DNA of 64,000 nucleotides from Clostridium sp. (lineage in GTDB: Bacteria; Bacillota; Clostridia; Oscillospirales; Ruminococcaceae): NCBI GenBank assembly GCA_023664445.1, contig JAMPFN010000002.1, positions 18,208-82,207 of the forward strand. Direction: 5' to 3'. A model generated the notes under the pieces. It was not told the DNA's origin, ran no database searches, and saw only the letters and a program-made list of their open reading frames with translations. Below, piece after piece: positions 46,950 through 57,320 of the stretch. The translations under genes and the position numbers were made by a program. Every line of letters begins with the position of its first letter. The stretch's first letter is position 1.

Positions 46950-49900
46950 ATGGCAAACAGAATCAAAGGCATAACCGTTGAAATAAACGGCGATACTACC
47001 AAGCTTTCAAAGGCTCTTGAGGGCGTAAATAAAAATATCAGGAATACTCAAAGTCAGCTTAAAGACGTTGAGAAGCTTTTGAAACTCGATCCGGGCAATA
47101 CTGAACTTTTAGCGCAAAAGCAAAAGCTTTTGTCACAGGCGATATCCGAAACTTCAAAAAAATTAGAGGTTCTAAAAACTGCTGCAAGTCAAGCGCAGTC
47201 TGCATTAGAACGAGGCGAAATATCACAGCAGCAGTATGACGCTCTGCAGCGTGAAATTATCGAAACGGAACATACTCTTGACGATTATAATTCCACTCTT
47301 GAAGAAACTGCTGATTCATCGGAAGATGCTTCTAAAAGTCTGAAATCCGCAGGAAACAGCGCTGAAAATGCCGGAAAAAAAGCGTCTGAAAGCGATGGAA
47401 AGTTCTCAAAGCTCGCCGGAACTCTGGGAAAAGGCGTAGCTGCAGGAGCAAAGGCGGCAGTAAAAGGATTTGAAGCTTACGCCGGAGGTGCGGCTGCTCT
47501 TGGAACTGCCGTTGCGGTCTCAAGCCTGAAAACGTATACAGGCTTTGAAAGCGCTATGTCGCAGGTTCAGGCAACTATGGGAATCACCAAGGAGTCTATG
47601 TCAGAGGTTGACGGTCAGTCCGTAAATACAATGGATGCTCTTAATGCATTGGCACAAAAAATGGGAGCTGAAACGGCATTTTCTGCAAGCGAATGCGCCG
47701 AAGCTTTGAATTATCTTGCGCTTGCCGGATATGATACACAGCAGATGACAAATACCCTTCCTACTGTTCTTAATCTTGCCGCTGCCGGAGGAATAGACCT
47801 TGCATCAGCATCGGATATGGTAACGGACGCTATGTCGGCTTTGGGAATGCAGACAGAAGAAGCCGATCTGATGGTTGACCAGATGTCAAAAACAGCGTCG
47901 ACCACAAATACCTCTGTTGCACAGCTCGGCGAAGGTATATTGACCATAGGAGCAACTGCAAAATCAATAAGAGGCGGAACTGCCGAACTGAATACGGCTC
48001 TTGGTATTTTAGCCAACAACGGAATCAAAGGTGCAGAGGGTGGTACGCATTTAAGAAATGTTATTCTTTCTTTGCAGGATAAGTGTGAGAACGGAGCAAT
48101 TGCCGTCGGAGATATGTCCGTGCAGGTCTATGACGCCGAAGGCAATATGCGTTCCATGAACGATATTTTAGGTGATCTTAATGCCAGTATGGACGATATG
48201 ACGTCAGCCGAGAAGAATGACATCATCAGCACAATTTTCAATAAAACCGACCTTGCCGCCGTTAATTCGCTCCTTGCCAATACCGGAGATTCATGGAACG
48301 ATATGCAGAATGCTATTGTTGACAGCGCCGGAGCAGCACAGCAGATGGCTGATACACAGCTTGACAATATTTCAGGTCAGCTTACTCTTTTGAAGTCGGC
48401 GGCAGAGGGAGCACAGGTGGCTCTTGGAGAAAAGCTCGCTCCTGCTACAAAGGACGCTGTTGTTGGCATAGCCGGAATTGTCAATGCGTTTAATACAGGT
48501 GGTTTGGAAGCGGCAATACCTAAAGTAAATGAATTTGTCACACAGCTTGCAGAAGCATTAAAAACGAAAGTTCCGCAGATTTTACCGGAGCTTATGAATG
48601 CTTTCAGCAGTATTGTAATGACGCTTATTCAAAGTTTGGGAACTATCCTGCCGCCTTTAGTCGGTACGCTTTTGCCAATAGTAGTCAATGCATTTTTAGA
48701 TTTGATAACGCAGTTAGGCTCATATCTTGCCACAGCTCTCCCGAATATTCTGGAGAGCGCTTTTTCTGCGCTTTTTCAGATCGGAAATGCAATTACACAG
48801 TCAGCGCCTACAATTTTAAGGGCGATAACTGATATAATAAAACGAGTTGTTTCGACTTTGGCGTCAAATCTGCCTGAATTCATTTCAGTGGCTTTGACTT
48901 TGATTTCAGGACTTGCCGTTGGTATCCTTGATGCGCTTCCCGAAATAATCGATGCCGCCTTGCAGCTTGTTGACGGTTTGATAAATGGTATAATCGATAA
49001 CCTTCCATTGATCGTAGATACTGCTATGCAGCTTGTAGAAAGTTTGTGTGACGGCTTGATTAAGAATCTTCCGAAAATTATTCAGGCAGCAGTAGAGCTT
49101 GTTTTAAAACTGGTAGATGGATTATTACAAAATCTTCCCAAAATTCTGAATGCCGCATTGCAGATGATAGAAAGCCTGATTCAAGGACTGCTTGATTGCT
49201 TACCTGATATTATACAGGCTGCGATTCAGCTTATTGAAGGATTAATTGACGGTATTATTCAGAATCTTCCAATGATTTTACAAGCTGCAGTGCAGCTGAT
49301 AACAGGATTGATAACCGGACTTCGGAATGCGATTCCACAGTTGATTACTTGTGCTATGGATTTAATAGCCGGGCTTGCAAGTGGATTGATTTCGGCAATA
49401 CCGGAGCTTATCGCAGCCATTCCTCAACTTGTTATGGCTCTTGTAAACGGCATTATGGCAACTGACTGGCTGACTCTTGGTATGAATATTCTACAGGCAA
49501 TATGGAACGGTATTATTTCTATCAAGGACGCCGTTCTTGAATCTTGGGGAGAGATTTTTTCAAATCTTTTTGACAAGGTCAAAGAGTGGGCGTCAAACAT
49601 CTGGGACAAGGCCAAAGAAGCAATATCAAACTTCTGGAACGCTATTGTGGAAACTCTTCAAAATCTTCCGGGTGAAGTCTGGAATTGGCTCTGCAGTGTT
49701 ATTTCCAATGTTGCAAACTGGGTTTCAGATATGCACAGAAAGGCAACAGAAGCAATATCAGGCTTTTTCAGCAACATCATCAACAAGCTCAGCAGTTTGC
49801 CGGGAGAGGTATGGAACTGGCTTTCTAACGTAATTTCCAAAGTCGGCAGTTTTGTTACTGATATTGGAAATAAAGCAAAGGAGGCGGCAGCAAATTTATT

Positions 49901-50393
49901 CAACAATCTTGTTGATGGTATAAAGGGTCTGCCCGATAAGATTTACAGCATAGGTTCTGATATTGTCAAAGGATTATGGAACGGTATCAGCGATATGGTC
50001 GGCTGGATAGGCGACAAAATAAAAGGCTTCGGTGACAGTGTTTTAAGCGGTCTTAAAAGCTTCTTCGGCATAAATTCGCCATCGAGGGTATTCAAGGAAG
50101 AAATAGGTTTTAATCTTGTTTACGGTTTTGCAGAGGGCGTTGACGATAAAATAAAGAATGCCGTCAATGCTGTTAATTCTATGGGGAAGAATGTTATGAA
50201 AGCTGCTGAAAAGTCGCTGCAATTAGACTGGAACCTTGATGGAATGGGCAATGCTCCGAAGTCGGATTCCGTTGTCAATAACTACTACAATACCGACAAC
50301 AGCAAGACTGTAAATCAGACCAATAACAGTCCGAAGGCTTTAAACAGGCTTGAAATTTTAAGACAAACAAGAAATGCAGTAAGGGGGTGGTAG
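46950..50393 (+). CDS. Tail tape measure protein
   Basis: 1147 residues. Coiled coil at 1-130, a TP901-type core (about 210-480, with ETAFSASECAEALNYLALAGYD), then about nine 22-residue repeats of the form LPxIIxAAxxLIxGLIxGI (about 640-840), and two repeats starting LPGEVWNWL (about 905-990). It sets tail length and passes through the tail during DNA entry. Confidence 0.95.
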   Translation: MANRIKGITVEINGDTTKLSKALEGVNKNIRNTQSQLKDVEKLLKLDPGNTELLAQKQKLLSQAISETSKKLEVLKTAASQAQSALERGEISQQQYDALQREIIETEHTLDDYNSTLEETADSSEDASKSLKSAGNSAENAGKKASESDGKFSKLAGTLGKGVAAGAKAAVKGFEAYAGGAAALGTAVAVSSLKTYTGFESAMSQVQATMGITKESMSEVDGQSVNTMDALNALAQKMGAETAFSASECAEALNYLALAGYDTQQMTNTLPTVLNLAAAGGIDLASASDMVTDAMSALGMQTEEADLMVDQMSKTASTTNTSVAQLGEGILTIGATAKSIRGGTAELNTALGILANNGIKGAEGGTHLRNVILSLQDKCENGAIAVGDMSVQVYDAEGNMRSMNDILGDLNASMDDMTSAEKNDIISTIFNKTDLAAVNSLLANTGDSWNDMQNAIVDSAGAAQQMADTQLDNISGQLTLLKSAAEGAQVALGEKLAPATKDAVVGIAGIVNAFNTGGLEAAIPKVNEFVTQLAEALKTKVPQILPELMNAFSSIVMTLIQSLGTILPPLVGTLLPIVVNAFLDLITQLGSYLATALPNILESAFSALFQIGNAITQSAPTILRAITDIIKRVVSTLASNLPEFISVALTLISGLAVGILDALPEIIDAALQLVDGLINGIIDNLPLIVDTAMQLVESLCDGLIKNLPKIIQAAVELVLKLVDGLLQNLPKILNAALQMIESLIQGLLDCLPDIIQAAIQLIEGLIDGIIQNLPMILQAAVQLITGLITGLRNAIPQLITCAMDLIAGLASGLISAIPELIAAIPQLVMALVNGIMATDWLTLGMNILQAIWNGIISIKDAVLESWGEIFSNLFDKVKEWASNIWDKAKEAISNFWNAIVETLQNLPGEVWNWLCSVISNVANWVSDMHRKATEAISGFFSNIINKLSSLPGEVWNWLSNVISKVGSFVTDIGNKAKEAAANLFNNLVDGIKGLPDKIYSIGSDIVKGLWNGISDMVGWIGDKIKGFGDSVLSGLKSFFGINSPSRVFKEEIGFNLVYGFAEGVDDKIKNAVNAVNSMGKNVMKAAEKSLQLDWNLDGMGNAPKSDSVVNNYYNTDNSKTVNQTNNSPKALNRLEILRQTRNAVRGW

Positions 50394-50394
50394 T

Positions 50395-51243
50395 TTGAAA
50401 TTCACTTTGATTTTAGAAGATGAACACGGAGAACAGGTCGATATGACAACTACCGCCAACAAGTACATGACCTCTGAAATTGACGGTCTTTATCCTCCTG
50501 CCGGAATGATAAGCACATCAGCATATGCATGTACAGACGGCAGCTATCTGAACAATGCTTTTATTGAAAAGCGCAATCTTGTTATTTCTTTTCAGATGCG
50601 TGGAATCGGAATTGAAAAACGCCGTCATGCCTTGTATAGTGTGGTCAAGCCCTCAAGATATATCAAGGTTTATTACAGAACGGCGAACATTGATGTTTAT
50701 ACGGAAGGCTATGTTGAAACCTGTACAGTCAGCAATTTCTCCAATCTTACAAGTGGTCAGATTTCAATTATCTGCCCTGATATTTACTGGTACAGCGTAG
50801 CTCCTACCTATGCTTATTACAGTTATATTATGGGAGCGTTCCATTTTCCTTTTCCCGAAAGCGATGAGCCTTTTCCACTTGGATACTACAATTACGATCA
50901 GTCAATAAGGTTTATAAATAACGGCGATGAAGTAGGCTTTACAATAAAAATCGAAGCTCTGAAAGACGGACAGCTGCCGTCAATTTACAATGAATTCGGA
51001 GAATATTTGATAATTAACAGCAGCGTTAATTCAGGAGAAGTCGTTACAATCACCACGCAGACAGGCAATAAAACGGTAACTCTTACACGCAATGGTGTTG
51101 ATTCTAATATCATCAATCGCTTGGCTTCCGGTTCAACGTGGTTTACTCTGAAAAAAGGAGAAAACGCTTTTTTCCTGACCGGAAAAAATGTAAAGGATTT
51201 TCGTGTTACCATCATACATACGGACGCTTTTCTGGGGGTATAA
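50395..51243 (+). CDS. Distal tail protein
   Basis: 282 residues from TTG at 50395 after AAGGGGGTGG. KFTLILEDEHGEQVDMTT, then LVISFQMRG and VVKPSRYIKVYYR are typical of Dit-type tail family proteins that cap the tail tube and hold the baseplate. Confidence 0.88.
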   Translation: MKFTLILEDEHGEQVDMTTTANKYMTSEIDGLYPPAGMISTSAYACTDGSYLNNAFIEKRNLVISFQMRGIGIEKRRHALYSVVKPSRYIKVYYRTANIDVYTEGYVETCTVSNFSNLTSGQISIICPDIYWYSVAPTYAYYSYIMGAFHFPFPESDEPFPLGYYNYDQSIRFINNGDEVGFTIKIEALKDGQLPSIYNEFGEYLIINSSVNSGEVVTITTQTGNKTVTLTRNGVDSNIINRLASGSTWFTLKKGENAFFLTGKNVKDFRVTIIHTDAFLGV

Positions 51244-51244
51244 A

Positions 51245-52375
51245 ATGCTGATAGAAATTTATGAAATGCAGTTTGAAGCCGATGAAGTTTCCATTGTTTT
51301 AGATGCAGTCTGTGACAGCTTTTCAAGTCTTTTATGGGACGTGAAATATTACGAATGCGGACAGTTTGAAATCTACATTGCCGCAAGTCCTGATAATATG
51401 AAAACCTTTAAAATCGGAAAAATCATAGGCAGAAGCGATGATAAAACTCACTATGGAATTATCGAATCCGTAAAGCTTGAAACAAATGAAGAAAACGGTG
51501 ATTATATGACCGTTACAGGACGATTTTTAATGTCGCTGCTGTCACGCAGAATAATTTATCCTACCTTATATTTTTCAAAACGCACAAGTTATGGTAATAT
51601 ATTGCAGACTGCTGTTAAAAGAAATTGTATAGAGCCATTTTTTGACAGCAAGGGAAGCAGAAAAATTCCCGGATTAGAGCTTGGAAATATCAGTGGAGAC
51701 TGCTGGAATAAGATGCGCATGCTTCAGATAAGCTATGAAAATCTGATGGACTGGATATATCAAATATGCGAGCTTATAGGCGGTACGGCTAACATCAGAT
51801 TACAGGAAACAGGCGTTAACACCGGAAAATACAAAATGTATTTTGAACTGTCAGAGGGCGTTGACAGAAGTATTTTACAGGAAGAAAATCCGCATATTGT
51901 TTTTTCCGATACATACAACAATCTGCTTGGATTTACTTACTTTTCAGATCACTCTGCAATGAAAAATACTGCATATGTTTTCGGATGCGGCGAGGGAAAC
52001 AGCCGTAAAAGAACTGTATTTTTTCAAGGAAGTGAACCTGAAAAGCTTGATCGATATGAAATATATGTTGACGCAAAGGATATTCAGCAGGAAACACAGG
52101 AAAACGGCGAAACTGTAAAAGTACCCGACGCTGAATATCTTGAATTATTACAGGAAAAGGGCGCTGAAAATCTTATACCGATAACCGAATCAAGCGAATC
52201 GACTATCGTAACTGATGACAGGCAATATCAGTATAACAAGGATTATTTTGTAGGCGATTACGTTACTGTAAAGCATGAACATTTCGGCTTGACGCAGTCA
52301 AAAATACAGCTTATTGAAATTATCGAAAGCTTTGATCAGAACGGCAGAGGATTAACGCCGACATTTAAAATTTAA
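51245..52375 (+). CDS. Siphovirus Gp37-like tail/baseplate protein
   Basis: 376 residues from ATG at 51245, a few bases after the Dit gene. LLWDVKYYECGQFEIYIAAS, LSRRIIYPTLYF and the C-terminal DYVTVKHEHFGLTQSKI match Gp37-like/tail-associated proteins of Firmicutes siphoviruses. Forms the tail hub. Confidence 0.85.
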   Translation: MLIEIYEMQFEADEVSIVLDAVCDSFSSLLWDVKYYECGQFEIYIAASPDNMKTFKIGKIIGRSDDKTHYGIIESVKLETNEENGDYMTVTGRFLMSLLSRRIIYPTLYFSKRTSYGNILQTAVKRNCIEPFFDSKGSRKIPGLELGNISGDCWNKMRMLQISYENLMDWIYQICELIGGTANIRLQETGVNTGKYKMYFELSEGVDRSILQEENPHIVFSDTYNNLLGFTYFSDHSAMKNTAYVFGCGEGNSRKRTVFFQGSEPEKLDRYEIYVDAKDIQQETQENGETVKVPDAEYLELLQEKGAENLIPITESSESTIVTDDRQYQYNKDYFVGDYVTVKHEHFGLTQSKIQLIEIIESFDQNGRGLTPTFKI

Positions 52376-52387
52376 AGGGGTGATTTT

Positions 52388-53755
52388 ATGGCAACTTCAT
52401 ACGGATTTTTTGACGCAAAAAATCTTGACAGAGTATATACGGCAGAGGATTTCAATAAATATCTGTCGGGACTTATATGCAACGGCGTTTTTGACACATA
52501 CGGAGACTGCTTTAAAGTGACGTCAAACGGTGATTTAACGGTTACCGTAGGAACGGGAAAGGCATGGATAAACGGACATTATTTTATGAGCGATACTCCT
52601 CTTATATTTGATTTGAGCAATCTTGTAAAAGCGGCGGTAACCACGTATGCAATTATAGGGATAAGCTGTGATACGGCTGAAAGCGCAAGAATGTGCAAGC
52701 TTGAAATTTTAGCGAATACCGGAAGCGCTCCTGCGTTTACGGACACTGAAACCAAAAAGCATCTTACAATTGCTAAAATACAGCTTGCGGCAGGTACTGC
52801 GTCTATATTGCAGTCCAACATCACCGACTATCGTGAAATTGCAGATAAGTGCGGTTACGTAAAGTGTATTTTAGGGAAATGCAAGGTATCTGAAATTTTA
52901 TCAAAACTGGACAGCTATAATAAGACTGTTACGGAATTAAACGAGCGTGTAAAGGAATTGCAGGACAGATTGACGGAGGTTGAAGAAGTGACAGGCGCAA
53001 CAGGCGTTGTGCTTGTTTCTGCCGGACAGTGCGGCAATAATGTTTTCTATGCTCTTTATTCGGATGGACTGCTTAAACTGACAGGAACAGGAGCTACATA
53101 CGATTATGATGATTCCAGTGGTTCTCCTTTTTATGAAAATGAAGTTATCAAAAAAATAGAGATAGCACACGGTATTACTACTCTTGGAAAGAATATTTTT
53201 GGTAAGACTGTTAATTTGACTTCTGTAGAACTTCCATCGACTTTAACATCAATCGGTGACAGAGCTTTTTATCAGCATAACAATGATGCCTCAAATCGTC
53301 ACAAGTTGGAGTCATTAGTGATACCAAACACAGTAAAAATACTGGGAACTTATGCTCTTTCTCGCACAGGACTTAGAGAAATTATTATACCTTCAAGTAT
53401 TACTGAAATAGGTGATTATGCATTTGATAACTGTAACAAATTAAAAACAGTCCGAATTGAAAGTAACTTGACAGGAAAGCTTATGTTTACCGGATGTGAG
53501 GCGTTATCAAGCGTAACCATTTCAAAAGCTTGTAAGACATTTGGCAATTATATGTTTCCATATTGCAGCAGTCTTTCAACGATTATTTATGAGGGTACGA
53601 TCGCCCAATGGAATGCAATTACTAAACCTACAGGGTGGACAGGTCTGCATCCTGACTATACAAATTACAATGGTTATTTGAAAAAAATCCAGTGTACCGA
53701 TGGTTATCTGGAATGGAACGACAGTAATAATACATGGAGAGGAGTTTATACCTGA
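52388..53755 (+). CDS. Baseplate/receptor-binding candidate with BspA-type leucine-rich repeats
   Basis: 455 residues. Residues 1-165 resemble a phage baseplate/upper fibre part (SYGFFDAKNLDRVYTAEDF, GKAWINGHYF). 167-200 is a coiled coil. 205-455 are BspA-like LRR_5 repeats (SVELPSTLTSIGDRAF, SLVIPNTVKILGTYAL, IIIPSSITEIGDYAF). The LRR part is of a kind used by bacterial surface proteins, so it may bind the host receptor. Confidence 0.82.
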   Translation: MATSYGFFDAKNLDRVYTAEDFNKYLSGLICNGVFDTYGDCFKVTSNGDLTVTVGTGKAWINGHYFMSDTPLIFDLSNLVKAAVTTYAIIGISCDTAESARMCKLEILANTGSAPAFTDTETKKHLTIAKIQLAAGTASILQSNITDYREIADKCGYVKCILGKCKVSEILSKLDSYNKTVTELNERVKELQDRLTEVEEVTGATGVVLVSAGQCGNNVFYALYSDGLLKLTGTGATYDYDDSSGSPFYENEVIKKIEIAHGITTLGKNIFGKTVNLTSVELPSTLTSIGDRAFYQHNNDASNRHKLESLVIPNTVKILGTYALSRTGLREIIIPSSITEIGDYAFDNCNKLKTVRIESNLTGKLMFTGCEALSSVTISKACKTFGNYMFPYCSSLSTIIYEGTIAQWNAITKPTGWTGLHPDYTNYNGYLKKIQCTDGYLEWNDSNNTWRGVYT

Positions 53756-55146
53756 TGTGGAAATTTCTTGTAAAACAGCAGAAAATCGAAGTTCTGGAGC
53801 GTGAGGTTATCGCCGATAAGCAGATAGCCTTTGTGAATCTGAAATTTATCTTTGACGGAGACTGGAAAAAGTTTCACAAGGTGGTGCAGTTTACACAGTG
53901 TGACGAAACCTATAACCGTGTGCTTGGCTGTGACGGCACGTCCTGTCTACTTCCCTCGGAGCTTCATGCAGGTTCGGTAAAAATGAGCGTTTTCGGATAT
54001 GACGCAGAAAACATAAACGGACTTCGTGCGACTACTGTTCCGGTAAATCTGCATATAAGACCATCAGGATTTACTGCCGAGGGTGCGGAAGAAGTACCGC
54101 CAACGCCCGATTTGTATACACAGCTTTTGCAGAAGCTTGACGAAAAGGCGGCGAATCTGCAAAACGGAGCTGACGGAAAAGACGGCATTGACGGAAAATC
54201 AGCTTATGAAATTGCTGTTGAAAACGGCTTTTACGGTACAGAAACAGAATGGCTTGAAAGTCTGAAAGGCTCTGACGGCTTGCCGGGCAAGGACGGCGAA
54301 AACGGTACAAACGGCATTAATGGGCAAGACGGTAAAAATGGTACTGATGGGGTTGACGGTATAAGTCCGTCAATTTCAATTACTGAAACTAAAAACGGTT
54401 ATTCAGTGACTGTTACAGATTCTGCGCACACTGAAAGTTTTGAACTTCATAACGGTGAAAATGGCAGAGACGGTATTAACGGCGAGGACGGCGCAGACGG
54501 TAAAAACGGAACTGACGGCATCAACGGTCAGAATGGTACAGATGGAAAATCCGCATACATCATTGCTGTAGAGCATGGATTTTCAGGAACAGAAGCAGAA
54601 TGGCTTGAAAGTCTGAAAGGTTCTGACGGTTTGCCGGGTAAGGACGGCGAAAAGGGCGCTGATGGCATTAACGGACAGGACGGTAAAGACGGCTCTGATG
54701 GGGTTGACGGTATCAGTCCGAGCGTTAGCCTTACCGAACAAGATGACGGCATTCGTATTTCTATTACAGATTCAGACGGTGTACATACTGCATTTATTCG
54801 TCATGGAAATGACGGCGGTGTTGATTTATCACCTTATGCTAAAACGGCAGATGTAACATCTCAGATACGGGCTGTTTCTCAAAAAACGGATAATTTGAAA
54901 AGTGAACAAAATAAGCTTGCTGAAGATTTTACGACATACTGTGATGAGAATACCCTTGCTGTTGAGTCCAATAGAGATGAAATCCAGAAGCTTGAGGTTG
55001 ATACTCATAGGCATGGCAATAAAGAGTTTCTGGATTCTCTTAACGAACAGGTTCTTGATGAAAAATATGCATTAAAATCGGATGTTGAAACCCTTATCAA
55101 TGATATACAGGCAGCTCTTGCAGAGATAGTGGAGGTGGAGGAATAG
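53755..55146 (+). CDS. Tail fibre with collagen-like repeats
   Basis: 463 residues from ATG at 53755 (overlap of one base). Residues 1-110 are a tail-binding module (MWKFLVKQQKIEVLEREV). From about 138 there are Gly-X-Y runs (GADGKDGIDG, GLPGKDGENG). A segment of about 120 residues (KSAYEIAVENGF... to ...HNGENG) occurs twice, also evident in the DNA (about 54200-54460 and 54545-54815). Collagen-like rods trimerise tail fibres. Confidence 0.85.
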   Translation: MWKFLVKQQKIEVLEREVIADKQIAFVNLKFIFDGDWKKFHKVVQFTQCDETYNRVLGCDGTSCLLPSELHAGSVKMSVFGYDAENINGLRATTVPVNLHIRPSGFTAEGAEEVPPTPDLYTQLLQKLDEKAANLQNGADGKDGIDGKSAYEIAVENGFYGTETEWLESLKGSDGLPGKDGENGTNGINGQDGKNGTDGVDGISPSISITETKNGYSVTVTDSAHTESFELHNGENGRDGINGEDGADGKNGTDGINGQNGTDGKSAYIIAVEHGFSGTEAEWLESLKGSDGLPGKDGEKGADGINGQDGKDGSDGVDGISPSVSLTEQDDGIRISITDSDGVHTAFIRHGNDGGVDLSPYAKTADVTSQIRAVSQKTDNLKSEQNKLAEDFTTYCDENTLAVESNRDEIQKLEVDTHRHGNKEFLDSLNEQVLDEKYALKSDVETLINDIQAALAEIVEVEE

Positions 55147-55787
55147 TGGCGAACATATCACAGTATTTAAAAGAATTAGACAGGCAGCGTGATTGTTTAG
55201 CTGCAAATCTTACGGCTATGGGAGTTCCGGCAAACGCTTCTGAAAAGCTGAATACCCTTGTTCCTAAAGTGCTGGATATATCGCAGTCGGGCGGCATAGT
55301 TCCATCAAAAACTGTGCTTTTTGATGCTGAAAAGCGTAATGATATATATTTGCAATTCAAAAATACGCTTTATAGTATTGATGAATTTACCGCTTTGTAT
55401 CCCGATTTTTGCAGTGCGGATAACGAGTATGCCTTGAATTACACTACGTCAGCATTCGGCTGGGATTCACAGGTTTTTACCTGCTGCACCCGTCAGATTT
55501 CAATTAAATCGTCAATGCAGATAGCGGTGCGCTTTTTATCAGGCAGTACCGAAACGGGAGTTATGCGTTTGGCGCAATCGGGCAGTAATTCTCCGATTGA
55601 TATTATAAACGCCGCCCAGACCGATGGAAGTTATATTGAGCTTCCTTTTCAGTGGATTTACAGTACGGACTATGTTACTACTTTAACGCCGTGTGAAAAT
55701 GCCTCTGTCGGAGATTACTATCTTGTATGGGTAGGACGTTCAAACAACAGTCATCCGCTTGTAAAAAGCATAGAAATTTATCCTTAA
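55146..55787 (+). CDS. Phage tail-associated protein
   Basis: 213 residues from GTG at 55146, overlapping the fibre gene by one base. The N-terminus ISQYLKELDRQRDCLAANLTAMGVPAN is widespread in gut phages after fibre genes; the rest is beta-rich and probably a head or chaperone domain. Function not established. Confidence 0.7.
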   Translation: MANISQYLKELDRQRDCLAANLTAMGVPANASEKLNTLVPKVLDISQSGGIVPSKTVLFDAEKRNDIYLQFKNTLYSIDEFTALYPDFCSADNEYALNYTTSAFGWDSQVFTCCTRQISIKSSMQIAVRFLSGSTETGVMRLAQSGSNSPIDIINAAQTDGSYIELPFQWIYSTDYVTTLTPCENASVGDYYLVWVGRSNNSHPLVKSIEIYP

Positions 55788-55800
55788 GGAGGGAAAGAAA

Positions 55801-56121
55801 ATGCAGAATATTATCACGGCCATAATTTCAATTTTATCTGCTTCGGGCGTATTGAGTATCGGAGCAAAGGCTATACTTTCACGACTTAAAAATCAGGAAT
55901 CAAGGCAAAAAGCTGTTGAATTGGGAGTACAGGCTCTGCTTAGAGACCACATGATACATAATTACAACAAGTATACGGAGCTTGGATACGCTCCACTTTT
56001 TGCAAAAGAAAACTTTGAAAATATGTATCAGCAGTATCATGGACTGGGTGGTAACGGCGTTATGACTCAGCTGCATTCAGAGTTTATGGAACTGCCTACA
56101 GAAAGTGAGGAATCAAAATGA
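55801..56121 (+). CDS. Holin-like phage protein (LLH type)
   Basis: 106 residues after GGAGGG. One N-terminal membrane helix (IITAIISILSASGVLSIGAKAIL), then a helical cytoplasmic part. Such proteins precede holin and endolysin in many Firmicutes phages and are often called LLH holins. Confidence 0.7.
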   Translation: MQNIITAIISILSASGVLSIGAKAILSRLKNQESRQKAVELGVQALLRDHMIHNYNKYTELGYAPLFAKENFENMYQQYHGLGGNGVMTQLHSEFMELPTESEESK

Positions 56122-56327
56122 AAAACTGGAAACCATGGGCAAAAGCAGCAGCAGTCAGAGCAGTTAAAACAATAGCTCAGACTGCTGTTGCTACAATAGG
56201 AACATCTGCTGTAATGGACGAGGTAAACTGGATTGCTGTGGGTTCAGCAGCCGTTTTAGCAGGAGTTTTGTCTATGCTTACGAGTGTAGCAGGACTGCCG
56301 GAAACAAATAACAATTTTAAAGAATGA
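56118..56327 (+). CDS. Holin (r1t-like)
   Basis: 69 residues, overlapping the previous stop by four bases. Two hydrophobic segments (KTIAQTAVATIGTSAVM and IAVGSAAVLAGVLSMLTSVAG) match r1t-type holins. Opens the membrane for the amidase at the end of infection. Confidence 0.85.
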   Translation: MKNWKPWAKAAAVRAVKTIAQTAVATIGTSAVMDEVNWIAVGSAAVLAGVLSMLTSVAGLPETNNNFKE

Positions 56328-56339
56328 GAGGTAAAAATA

Positions 56340-57275
56340 ATGGCAATTTTAAAACCCGATAAAACTTCAGCTTTAGGCGGCGTGACCGTTAACGAGTATT
56401 TGCTCACAAAACATAACCCTAACAAAATCGATATGCCGTCCGGCTCTATGGACGGTAAAATTTTAGGCGTTACAATTCACAATACCGACTGGATTTCTGT
56501 TGCAAGCTCCACAACTCCGGCTGAACAGTACACAAGAGCAACAGTCAATGGCAACATGGGTGATGTTCGAGTTCATTATTATGTGGATAATAAATGTGCG
56601 TGGCAGAATCTTCCGATTACTCTCCCCGGCTGGCATGCCGCTGACGGCAACGGAAACGGAAACAGACGTACAATTGCCATCGAGTGCATTATGTCTTCAA
56701 AGTACAACTATACGGATAAGAAGTCGGAGGACAATGCAGCAAAACTTGCTGCAGCTTTATTAATGAAATACAATCTTGGCATCGATTCGCTTTATACTCA
56801 TAATCACTGGTATAGTAAAAAATATTGTCCTGCTTACATACTTCCGCATTGGGATAGCTTTAAAGCAAAGGTAAAATCTTACATGAACACTGGAAGTACA
56901 ACAACGACTGCTGTAGTGGGTTCAGAGACTGCGAAAAAATATTATCGTGTAAGAAAAACTTGGGCGGATTCGGCAAGTCAAATAGGCGCTTTTACAAGCC
57001 TTGATAACGCTAAAAACGCTTGTAAAGAAGGATATAGCGTTTTTGACTGGAACGGTAAGTCCGTATATACTAAGTCGGCGGCTGACACTTCCATAAAAAA
57101 AGGCGATAGCGTAAAAGTCAAATCCGGTGCTAAAGACTACAACGGTGGTTCTCTTGCAAGCTTCGTGTACAAAACTACGTATGCGGTTTTGGAAGTGAAC
57201 GGCGATAGAGTCGTAATAGGTCTTAATGGTCTTGTAACGGCGGCGGTGCATAAAGACAATTTGTTAAAAGTTTAG
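56340..57275 (+). CDS. N-acetylmuramoyl-L-alanine amidase (endolysin)
   Basis: 311 residues after GAGAGG. An amidase_2 domain at about 20-185 with zinc ligands from VTIHNTD, THNHWYSKKYC and the catalytic IAIECIM strand. A linker, a repeat-like YRVRKTWADSASQIGAF cell-wall segment and an SH3-like end (SVKVKSGAKDYNG) follow. Cuts peptidoglycan to release phage. Confidence 0.93.
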   Translation: MAILKPDKTSALGGVTVNEYLLTKHNPNKIDMPSGSMDGKILGVTIHNTDWISVASSTTPAEQYTRATVNGNMGDVRVHYYVDNKCAWQNLPITLPGWHAADGNGNGNRRTIAIECIMSSKYNYTDKKSEDNAAKLAAALLMKYNLGIDSLYTHNHWYSKKYCPAYILPHWDSFKAKVKSYMNTGSTTTTAVVGSETAKKYYRVRKTWADSASQIGAFTSLDNAKNACKEGYSVFDWNGKSVYTKSAADTSIKKGDSVKVKSGAKDYNGGSLASFVYKTTYAVLEVNGDRVVIGLNGLVTAAVHKDNLLKV

Positions 57276-57320
57276 TATCCGTCATCCGGAAATTAAAAAT
57301 AAAACATATAAGTATAAATT

